Shown in pieces: positions 1 through 8,105 of a DNA stretch of 23,443 bases (position 1 is the first letter of the stretch; each line of letters starts with the position of its first letter). The position numbers and the translations under genes are program-made. Source of the DNA: Chara braunii (Eukaryota > Streptophyta > Charophyceae > Charales > Characeae); assembly GCA_003427395.1 (NCBI GenBank), contig BFEA01000083.1, forward strand, positions 3,307,475 to 3,330,917, in the 5' to 3' direction. A model generated the notes under the pieces. That model was not told the origin of the DNA. It did no database searches and was given only the letters and a program-made list of their open reading frames with translations.

Positions 1-353
1 GGTTGTGAGTGATGCGAGAGACATACCTGGTGCTGGAAGCGTGCGGCATTGGCCGCTATCTGCTCGTACTTCGGGAGAGCTGTTGTCATCATCTTTGGCA
101 TTGTAGTCTAGGCTAGATAGGATCTGCCATCTGTAGTTTGGGTGCCGAGCGCCAGATGGGATATCAACATTGGTTCTTCGTTGATGATGATGAGGAGACT
201 ATTCCAGCGTTGTCAATTATGAGCTTTTGGTGTGCTCTTATTTGGTGAAACTCGTGATGCAATTCTGCTATTGGTTCGAGGTCACGACTATCTGGTCTTA
301 TGTGTATGATGCTGTTTGTTTGCTGAAGTTCGCTATTGCTCATCTTCCTTGCA
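1..353 (+). repeat. 5' LTR of copy A, 3' part only
   Basis: This stretch matches the end of the 3' LTR (8690-8987) and the LTRs of copy B. It ends in CTTGCA at 353, three bases before the PBS. About 550 bp of the LTR are missing upstream, judged from the full LTRs. The first base is exactly where the 3' LTR resumes after the sequencing adapter, so the cut is more likely an assembly edge than a biological truncation. Outside one deletion, about 7 substitutions separate it from the 3' LTR over roughly 270 compared bases (counted by eye). A stretch at about 113-170, containing a GGCGC/GCGCC-type hairpin, is absent from the 3' LTR but present in both LTRs of copy B. Confidence 0.9.
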
Positions 354-356
354 ATT

Positions 357-368
357 TGGTATCAGAGC
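357..368 (+). promoter_or_regulatory. Primer-binding site, tRNA-iMet type
   Basis: TGGTATCAGAGC begins three bases after the LTR end. It is the standard complement of the 3' end of plant initiator methionine tRNA, used to prime minus-strand DNA synthesis. Its position fixes the LTR/internal boundary and the element's direction. The equivalent site in copy B is deleted. Confidence 0.95.
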
Positions 369-1591
369 TGTGGTACGTTGCGCTCATCTGGCGCTTGTCT
401 TCTGCCTATGCGGTACACACATGTGGTCTGCTTGGTGAGTCTAGCCGTAGGCGGTGTGTCGACCCAGGAGGAGAGGGGAATCGCCAGGAAGGCTACGGTG
501 TGTATATTGGGTGTTCGCAGTGTGATGAGAACTATCTAGTGATTGACTGATGCTGAGGTGGAACGACGAGATAATGCTGGTTATGCCGATGTAGTGACTG
601 GTCATCGCAATCGCCATCAGGTCATCTGGTGAGAATCTGTTGTTGGGGGCAGCTATAATGAGGTACGTTGCTCTTAACCTTGTGTACCCTGTTCATCACT
701 TCTTACCGTGAGGTTGTGAGTTCCTTTTTGAGAGTCCTCTCATGAGAGGTGTCGTGTGCGCTCAACCTTGAGAGTCGGCATTGTTCACGTGGAGCATCTG
801 GAAGGAGAGGGCGGTGCTTTCTGAAGGGCCCTGGACGGAGCACTGGGTCATGGTCACCATGCTAACCCACCGAGAGTAGAGCACTCATGCTTTGATGCTT
901 TATCCTTGTCTGCTTGCTGCGCTCATAGAGGGGTACTGAAGGGCAGGCCAGCCCTATGGGAGAGACGAGTACCGGGCGTCTATAAATAAACACCAGCTGG
1001 GGAAACCATTGGATGTGATCGCCGTCCTGCTGCGACGTAAAATAATTCCTGATGACACTTGGAGGCGGTCGTTAAATTGCCTCTTGATCAGCCAATCGGT
1101 GTAAGGCTCGCTGCACGCGAGGGTAAACACAGTGCAGGGCTGGCCAGCTCAGCAGCTACTTGGGGCACAGGGCTGGGCCGTGTGCACACCTTTAGTCACG
1201 CATGCCAAACCGGATTGCTCAGGGATGGTGACGTCAAGTGACAATCAAATGGAATTGGGGAAGGGGTAGATTCCATGTGATAAGTTTGAGTAAGATCCCA
1301 TGCTGCAAACAGACCAAACAAATGATGCTTTTTTTATTTTGATTAGTTAGATGTACTGCCATTAACATCTGAAAAACAACATACTAGAACTGTTTCTTGT
1401 TCATTTGTGCATTCTGTTCGAGAACTAGTCAAACTAAAAATAGTTTTATTTGTAGGAATCTGGACTGACCTGCTGGACTCGAATGTTTAGTCTCTAATAT
1501 AGCCGCTGATTATTTATATCGGTCTGTACATGTCACTGCGGTAGGCATCTATTGCGTGTCCTAGTGTAGACGGTGTGCAGTTCTGTAGCAT
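369..1591 (+). other. Untranslated leader of copy A
   Basis: There are about 1.2 kb between the PBS and the first gag ATG, with no convincing gene; the short open frames inside are not kept in copy B. Patches are conserved with copy B's leader (18403-19727). They include a perfect 14-bp palindrome CCTCTCATGAGAGG at 736-749 (imperfect in B) and an inverted repeat CATGGTCACCATG at 849-861 (kept in B at 19198-19210). Such hairpins could serve RNA dimerisation or packaging, but that is inference. A TATA-like TATAAATA lies at 981-988; B has TTTAAAGA there, so it is not a conserved promoter. The stretch at 1320-1460 is AT-rich. Confidence 0.7.
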
Positions 1592-3571
1592 ATGAGTGAT
1601 AGGGACACGACTTGTGAGGACGACTGGATCTTGCGATCGACTAGACGCCCAATAGCCCACTTGGCCTTAGGACCGGAGGGCGACATATATGTGTTCCGCC
1701 AGCTTAGGGAGAGGCAGCAGCAGCAGCGGAGGACCGGAGGGCGACTGGTAGCAGAGACCAGCAGAGCATTCGCAAGCGAAACCGTTGTGTCAGCGGCCAT
1801 GGCAACTATTGTGCAGCAGAGTTCCCAGGCTAGCAGTTCAGGGTCTATAGGGTCAACGGTTGCACAAATCCAGAGTCAGTCCAGTGGCGTTATGGCAAGC
1901 CAGCCGTTAGTGATGACTCCCGAGGAGATCGCCATACAACGAGCTGTTGATCGCGAGACACAACTACAAAAGGATTTAAGAGAGATTAAGTCAGAAAACA
2001 AAAGAATGATAAGAAGAAGAGCCAGGATGCAGCGGAGGCAAGCGGACATTAGTGAGTTAGAGGAGATGGACCCAACAGAGATGGAGGATGATGTGAGGAC
2101 CATACGATCGGTCTTGTCAAGTGTAGTAGAGATGCAAGATCACCAGATGGAGATCTTACAGGACATCCAACAAAGTCTGTCTGTGTTAGTCGGGCGAATG
2201 CAGGCGGCAGCATCACCTTCCGGGCCTGGTGCCTGGCCCGTTGTACATCCTCCTCCTTTTGTCCCACCGGTGACTGGGGTATCCCCATATGTAGCCCCAA
2301 CATCGGTCCAGACTGTGTCCTTGGGTATGCCGTTAACGGGAGCGTTCTCAATAGGTCCTAGTTTATAGGTTTTTGTACAGACAATGTTCACCCAATCTCC
2401 GTCGCAGGTTGTCGTAAGCGTGCAGCGTGCTGTTTCGCAGCCTGTACAGCCGCCAGGTACACAGCGCCTGCAGTCAGTGCATCAGCCTATATCGCAGGGT
2501 CCACAACCCGGAGTGATGCAGGGACCGGGACAAAGTCAGTGGGTACCGAAGACGGCCATCGCCGCTCTGAAACCCTGTACAGGGGATAAGAGGGGCGAAG
2601 ACCTCAACACTTGGTTGAGGGCAGTGTCGGTTTATGTCAAGTGCAAACTTACCTTGCTGCAGGAGGAAGTGCTTGTGGTTGCATCCTACCTAGAGGGTAG
2701 TGCAACAAGATGGTTGAGTGGTTTTGTGCAGTTGCAGGGATACGGTCATGACTTTCGCACTTGGGCAGCCCACCAGTAACTGAAGGACTTTCTCAAGATG
2801 GTGGAAGATAGGTGGCACGATCCTCAGGAGGCCCAAAAGGCCACTGATGTGATCCTGACATTGCACACGATGCAGCTTAAGTCAGTAAGAGAGGCCACTA
2901 ACGCAGTGGGGCGCTTGTTTGTGTCCCTAGGGTGCGTTATGATCCCCGGGTCTTACTCAACTCCTACTTGAGATGCTTTCCCATGCCTCTCAGGAATTAG
3001 TTGGAAGGTGAGGCCAACATCAATATGCACACCTTTCCCTCATTCAGCAAGAAGGCCCTAGACCTTGAGGCAAAGATAGGGCATGGACATAATCCCACGA
3101 CGGCTGGTAGGAAAAAGTCATTGCCTCCCAACTAAAAGGCGAAGGGCTGCATTATGTTCGTCGACAATGATGGTTCTACCATTGAGTTGGACGACGAGTT
3201 CCAGGCGGGAGTAGGTTCAGAGGCTGGCAGCGTAGAGACTTCAGGGGGTAGAGTAGTCGTTGTCGTAGCAGAGAAAGGTAAGACGACCGGTAGACGCCGT
3301 GGAGGTTCCCGGTCAAGGAGTCAAGTTGACCCCAATGCTCCTCCATGGGCGAAAGCGGGTCTCAGTGAGGACGTGTGGAGAGACAGGTACACCAGGCAGG
3401 CCTGTATTCGTTGTGGTCTATATGGCCATAACCAATTCGAGTGCCGCAACAAGAAGGTGACCGAGAAGATCCCGCCTACGATGGGGGCAGGCGTTGGGAT
3501 CCTCCACTCCCATTGGTAGCAATGTGGCTAGCACTTTTGGCACTGCTCCGGGAAACACGTCGGGCCTGTAG
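1592..3571 (+). pseudogene. gag: Gag of copy A (broken)
   Basis: Gag forms the cytoplasmic particle. The start is ATG 1592 (MSDRDTTCEDDW), which aligns with ATG 18402 of copy B. Residues 1-258 form a long N-terminal region that is Q-rich near RERQQQQRR and charged, with a probable coiled coil at about 115-165 (KDLREIKSENKRMIRRRARMQ). A stop, TAG 2366-2368, replaces a Met codon of copy B. The Gag core follows in the same frame (WLRAVSVYVKCKL, YLEGSATRWLSG) up to TAA 2777. After a frameshift near 2930-2970 and two more stops, the nucleocapsid part is open from 3154. It carries a zinc knuckle CX2CX4HX4C at 3403-3444 (C-C-H-C all present) and a basic GRRRGGSRSRS patch. An extra G near 3483 shifts the frame again. 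The probable native Gag stop is TAG 3569-3571, kept in copy B. Confidence 0.88.
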
Positions 3572-4837
3572 GAATAGTAGATGTTCCTGCTAGGGTCGAG
3601 GTGGTGGACACACCCTCACCATCTCGAGAGATGGCCCAAGCTACTGACTCCATCGTCGTCCCGCAAACACGTTCAGACCCATCGACCCTCTGTTCGATGA
3701 ATGTGTTCGAGTCCTTAAAGGAGTTAGAGGAAGAGTGGTCTAGATCAGACCCACTAGCTTCTTGGACGACATTGGTCGAAGCCCCTAAGGGTGAGATGTT
3801 CGTCAGCGAGGTGGTCATTGGCGGCTGCAAGGCAAGGGCCTATTATACCACTTGCTCGACACGGAACTTCATTAGTCGCGCGTGCGTTGAGAGGCTGCGC
3901 TTACAGGGGCAAGTGCGGCGCCTGAGTCGACCTGTGGAGTCGACCTGTGCCAACAAACAACGCATGGTAGTCAACGACTACCTCCAGGATGTTGAGTGTT
4001 GTTTCCCGTACGCGGGAGTGGAACTGAGATACCGTGTTTCGTTCCTAGTGAGCGATGAACTCCCCATGGATATCTTGTTAGGTATGTACTACCTCTTTGT
4101 AGAACAGCCCCAGTTTGACTGGGACCGAAAAGTGGCCAAACACATTTTGTCAGGTGGAGGGACCGCCAGATTACGTAAGTTCAAAGCTAGTAGTCTGATC
4201 GAGTCCTATGGGTGCATGTGTGCGGCTGCGTTCTATAATTACTATAAGCAAAATCAGGAGGAGGGTATGTATGTAGTTTATGTCTTTGCTGCAGGGGAGC
4301 CGGTGAAAATGCCGTCGGAGATAGAGGGAGTAGTTGCTAAATACCCTGATCTATTTGAAGAGCCGACAGGGGTTGTTGACAGGGAGGTCGTCCACGCGAT
4401 AGAGATTATCCCAGGGTCTAGCATTCCAAAGGGAAGGATCTATCGGATGTTTCCAGGTGAGCTTGATGAGCTTCGCCGGCAACACAAGGAACTCCTAGAA
4501 AAGGGTTGGATCCCCTTATGGGTCTCCTGTCCTATTTATACCCAAGAAGAAGGAAGAAACAGTTAGGATGTGCATTGACTACAGGGGCCTCAATGCCATC
4601 ATTGTCAAGAACAGAGAGCCCCTATCGCGCATCAATGACTTGCTAGATAGAGTGCAAGTGTGTCGGTACTTCAGTAAGATAGATCTGAAGTCGGGGTACC
4701 ATCAGATTGTAATCCGGCCCGAGGATCAACACAAAACCGCTTTTCAGACCAGGTACAGTCCGTACGAGTTTGTGGTGATGCCTTTCGGCCTTTGCAATGC
4801 TTCGGGCACCTTTCAGCACGCTATGGTATGGATTTAA
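3532..4837 (+). pseudogene. pol: Protease and N-terminal RT of copy A (broken)
   Basis: The pol frame starts just before the Gag stop. The aspartyl protease region includes GEMFVSEVVIGG, then YYTTCSTRNFIS, where a gypsy protease has D-T/S-G. The catalytic Asp is lost (copy B has DDTCSTRNFIS) and the Gly is Cys in both. The RT begins near KGRIYRMFPGELDELR. Relative to copy B, 14 bases are missing after 4513, removing the PSVSPYGSP motif and shifting the frame; the frame then ends at TAG 4564. RT motifs resume at 4568: [22 protein letters not shown] (first catalytic Asp present) and FVVMPFGLCNASGTFQ. At about 4826 the RT is interrupted by a foreign segment before the YLDD box. Confidence 0.9.
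3550..3556 (+). promoter_or_regulatory. Putative -1 ribosomal frameshift site GGGAAAC
   Basis: In the Gag frame the bases read ccG GGA AAC, the X XXY YYZ layout of a -1 slippery site, 12 bases before the Gag stop at 3569. Slipping back one base joins the pol frame, which is open from 3532 after a TAG at 3529-3531, so the gag/pol overlap is only about 40 bases. A small stem, TAGGAA with TTCCTG, follows at 3569-3589 with a 9-base loop. A stronger hairpin, CCATCT-CGAG-AGATGG, lies at 3619-3634. The heptamer, overlap and both hairpins recur in copy B. GGGAAAC is a known functional heptamer in retroviruses; its use here is inferred. Confidence 0.7.
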
Positions 4838-5220
4838 TTCAAATGTTTTTGTAACCTAAGACTCCAGTAAATTAGGTCACCATCGAATGGACTCTTGGTG
4901 GAGCGAACCACTTCGTGTTTGCAACTCTTTTTGATCCAACTCAATCGAATGAGATTGAACTGGTGCCGCTGCCACTTCGTGGCCTTGGACATGTAAGAGT
5001 CATACAAACCTCAATTGTCTCGGTATTTCTTACCGGGAAAACCAAGCCAAGTTTGATTTTCAGGGAAGTACTTATGCTTGATTCTTTGTCGCCCCCAGGT
5101 AGGGTGTCTACGAAAGACCCATGCACGAAGTTGTTGAAATATCCGAAAATCCATACGGTGAAAGATTGCAGAGCATTCCGAAAGTTTCCCCAACCTGAAA
5201 TCAACGGAACCAAAGCACTG
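4826..5220 (+). other. Unidentified insertion inside RT of copy A
   Basis: The homology with copy B breaks after GCACGCTATG and resumes at AATCGGATATTTCA, leaving about 395 extra bases. The segment is less GC-rich than the element around it. One plus-strand frame is open from about 4876 through the far junction into the downstream RT, and long minus-strand frames also exist, so coding cannot be decided. A phrase HTVKDCRAFRKF faintly recalls gag-type sequence of other plant elements; this is weak. I see no clear terminal repeats or target duplication. It is not a good intron: it starts with GT, but the nearest AG would leave five extra bases and there is no pyrimidine tract. Origin unknown. 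Confidence 0.75.
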
Positions 5221-6480
5221 AATCGGATATTTCATTACTACTCGAATAAGTTTGTCATCGTGTACCTCGATGAGATACTGATTTTTAGTAAGACTGTCGA
5301 GGAGCACGTTGCGCACTTGGACAAAGTGCTTAGTCTTCTGCGACAACACAAGTTCAAGATCATCGGTGAGAAGTGTAAGTTTGGCCGCACCTGTGTTTTG
5401 TACTTGGGTCATGAGATTTCCGCGGAGGGATTAAAGCCCGATGACGCGAAGGTGGGCAGCATTCGTGACTGGCCGCGTCCTCAGTCTGTGACTGAGATGA
5501 GGTCTTTCTTAGGGATGACCGGCTACTATCGCAACTTCGTGAAGAACTATAGTAGTTGCCGCCCCTTTGACTGACCTGACTCGCCTTCACACCCCATGGG
5601 AGTGGACAGACAGATGCGAGGCTGCTTTCAGACATCTGAAGCATGCGTTGACGCATCATGAGCTCTTGAAACTTCTTGATCCTAACAAGCGATTTATAGT
5701 AACTACGGATGCTAGCCAATATGGCATAGGCGCTGTACTTGCACAACAGAAGTGGAAAAAGTTGAGGCCGGTAGAGTACATGTCCAAAAAGATGTCCTCT
5801 CAGAAGTTAGCTAAGTCCACCTATGAGAAGGAGCTCTATGCAATCTACAAGGCGCTCACCCATTGGAGGCACTATCTCTTGGGAGGTTCTTCTACGTCAG
5901 GACTGATCATCAGACCTTGAAGTGGATGAGAACCCAGCCTGAGACTGGGATGAGGTCTTTCTTAGTGATGACCGACTACTATCGCAACTTCGTGAAGAAC
6001 TATAGCGTAGTTGCCGCCCCTTTGACTGACCTAACTCGCCTTGACACCCCATGGGAGTGGACAGAGATGCGAGGCTGCTTTCAAAGATCTAAAGCATGCG
6101 TTGGTGCATCATGAGGTCTTGAAACTTCGTGATCCTGACAAGCCATTTATAGTAACTACGGATGGTAGCCAGTATGGCATAGGCGCCGTACTTGCACAAC
6201 AAGAGGGGGAAAAGTTGAGGCCAGTAGAGTACATGCCCGAAAAGATGCCCTGTCAGAAGTTAGCTAAGTCCACCTATGAGAAGGAGCTTTATGGGATCTA
6301 TAAGGTGCTCACCCATTGGAGGCATTATCTCCTTGGGAGGTTCTTCTACGTCACGACTGATCATCAGACCCTAAGTGGACGAGAGCCCAACCTGTGCTCT
6401 CCGACGCTCTGAAGCGTTGGATTGAAGTCATAGAGCACTATGACTTCAAGCCCTAGTACATCAAGGGCGAGTACAACAAG
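5221..6480 (+). pseudogene. pol: C-terminal RT and doubled RNase H of copy A
   Basis: The RT palm continues with NKFVIVYLDEILIFSKTVEEH. The catalytic YLDD is YLDE because codon 5272-5274 is GAG, so the second metal-binding Asp is lost. The RT thumb follows (LGHEISAEGLKPDDAKV, RSFLGMTGYYRNFV). The RNase H domain then appears twice. Unit 1 has VTTDASQYGIGAV, KSTYEKELYAIYKALTHWRHYLLGG and a damaged DHQTL. Unit 2 has VTTDGSQYGIGAV, KELYGIYKVLTHWRHYLLGRFF and TTDHQTL. Unit 1 lacks two bases at about 5555 (ATAGTAGTTGCC against ATAGCGTAGTTGCC in unit 2), and unit 2 lacks two in the GACAGAGATGCG stretch, so both are frameshifted. The tail KP*YIKGEYNKAADALS carries a stop in place of copy B's Gln. Confidence 0.9.
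5482..6387 (+). repeat. 453-bp tandem duplication of the RNase H region
   Basis: Unit 1 (5482-5934) begins CAGTCTGTGACTGAGATGAGG and unit 2 (5935-6387) begins CAGCCTGAGACTGGGATGAGG. The offset is exactly 453 bases (151 codons). Copy B has a single unit. The ends share a CAGCCT/CAACCT-like hexamer, a possible microhomology junction. The units differ by scattered substitutions and two separate 2-base gaps, so the duplication is not recent or has been mutating since. Confidence 0.92.
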
Positions 6481-6529
6481 GCTGCTGATGCGCTGTCGCT
6501 TAGACCTGATTTCTCATGTGCGCTGATTA

Positions 6530-8068
6530 TTGAGTTCGACGGACGATGTTACTTGCTCTTTGGTGCAAGCATATCACGAGGACCAGTTCATGTCTGAGAT
6601 TATATGCAGACTTGAGGCGAAGGATGAGAAGACTTCTGCCGAGTTTGAGTTGGTCAACGGTTTGTTGTTCCTCGAGAAGGCAGGGAATAAACCATTGTTT
6701 GTCCCAAATAGGGAGTCTTTGCGCAGTTTATTTTTAGGTGAGTGTCATGATGCCACCGGCCATTTTGGCTATAAAAAGACAGCAGCCAATCTGCTGCAGC
6801 GGTTCTGGTGGCCCACGATGATGCGAGATGCCCAGCTGCACATGGAGACGTGTCAGGTCTGTTAGAGAAACAAGCCACGTACTCAGGCTCCTCTTGGACT
6901 CCTGAAGCCCCTCCCGATTCCGGAAAGACCTGGTGAGAGTTTGTCCATGGACTTCATGGATACGCTGGTCACTAGCAAGAGCGGGATGAGACATATCTTT
7001 GTCATCGTGGACAGATTTAGTAAGTATGCTAGGTTGATAACCATGTCGGAGACAGAAAAACCCGAGTACGTTATCAGACTGTTCAAAGAGAACTGGGTAA
7101 GAGATTTTGGTCTACCCAAGTCAATCGTGAGTGACAGGGATGTCAGATTTACAAGCGAGTTGTGGAAGGCTGCTGCTTCCGAACAGGGAACGCAGCCGGA
7201 GATGACTTCGGGTAATCACCCCGAGGCCAATGGCCAGGCCGAACAATTGAATCGCGCTGTCCAACACCTGTTGCGGCATTACATCAAGCCCAACCAGGTC
7301 GACTGGGACGAGAAGCTTGCTCTCATCGCGAGTCTGTATAACAATGCTGTGCACAGCGCCACCGGAGTGAACCCTAACAGTCTGCTACTGACCTTCAAAC
7401 CCAGACTGCCTCTAGACTTCTTACTACCTGAAAATCAGTCAACTGCTGCACCCGATACTTTAGAATTTGCATACCGATATCAGCAGAAGATGCAGCAGGC
7501 AGTGGAACAAATGCAGAAGGCTCAGGCGGCAATGACAGAATCTGAGAAAAAACATCGTCGCCCGTCTACATTTCAGGTTGGGGACAAAGTCTGGGTTAAG
7601 TCCTCAGAACTGGGACAGGAGCACGAGATTTCCCGCAAGCTCATGTCTCAGTACTTTGGGCCATGGGGGGTCTTAGACATTGTCGGGACTGATCCGGATG
7701 GGCCGTCTTATGTAATCAGGATCCCTGGTCATCTCCGCACCTATCCCGTCTTTCACGCCTCCAAACTTGCACCTTTCAAGGAAACAGACGAGTTTCCTTC
7801 TCGACGCTCGATGCTGCCCCCAACCATGGACGGAGAAGTGGATATTGATGACTTCGTGGCCCAGAGGGAGCTGCCAGTTCCAAGACCAACAGGCAGGGGA
7901 CATCCTCCGAAACCGAAGCTGCAGTACCGCGTTCGGTTCTGGCATCATATTGATCCAAAGGAGGACCCCTGGTTCACCAGGGAGGAACTCATGCAGACCG
8001 CTCCTCAAGTCGTAGCTCAATACGAAAAAGCTCTGCAGAAGGGAAAGCGCCAGATCATTGAAGATTGA
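6530..8068 (+). pseudogene. pol: Integrase with chromodomain of copy A (one stop)
   Basis: The integrase inserts the cDNA into the chromosome. The zinc-binding HHCC module runs from GECHDATGHFGYKKT to ETCQVC, and TAG 6863-6865 follows the last Cys directly (copy B has Gln). The frame then continues unbroken to TGA 8066. The catalytic core has all three acidic residues: D in SMDFMDTL, D in IVSDRDVRF, E in HPEANGQAEQ. A GPY/F-type segment follows (QYFGPWGVLDIVGTDPDGPSYVIRIPGHLRTYPVFHASKLAP). The chromodomain lies at about 7831-8034 (EVDIDDFVAQREL, KLQYRVRFWHH, EDPWFTREELM), where a Trp normally in the FRW/VKW core is Phe. Part of the upstream linker is frameshifted near 6535. This is the best preserved module in the window. 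Confidence 0.93.
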
Positions 8069-8090
8069 ACTTCTCAGAGGACTACCGAAG

Positions 8091-8105
8091 TTATGGAGGA
8101 CAGAA
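8091..8105 (+). promoter_or_regulatory. Polypurine tract of copy A
   Basis: The purine-rich TTATGGAGGACAGAA lies directly before the TG that opens the 3' LTR and would prime plus-strand DNA synthesis. Copy B has GGAGGACGGAA at the same place. The tract is short and interrupted, so the assignment rests on its position and conservation. Confidence 0.75.

Noticed and set aside
981-988. TATAAATA as the element's promoter
   Set aside because: It lies inside the leader, downstream of the PBS, and copy B lacks it.
1059-1241. 60-codon frame in the leader of copy A
   Set aside because: Not kept as a frame in copy B's leader; probably chance.
4826-5220. Reading the extra RT segment as a spliceable intron
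   Set aside because: GT at the start, but no AG at the exact junction and no pyrimidine tract; using the nearest AG leaves five extra bases.
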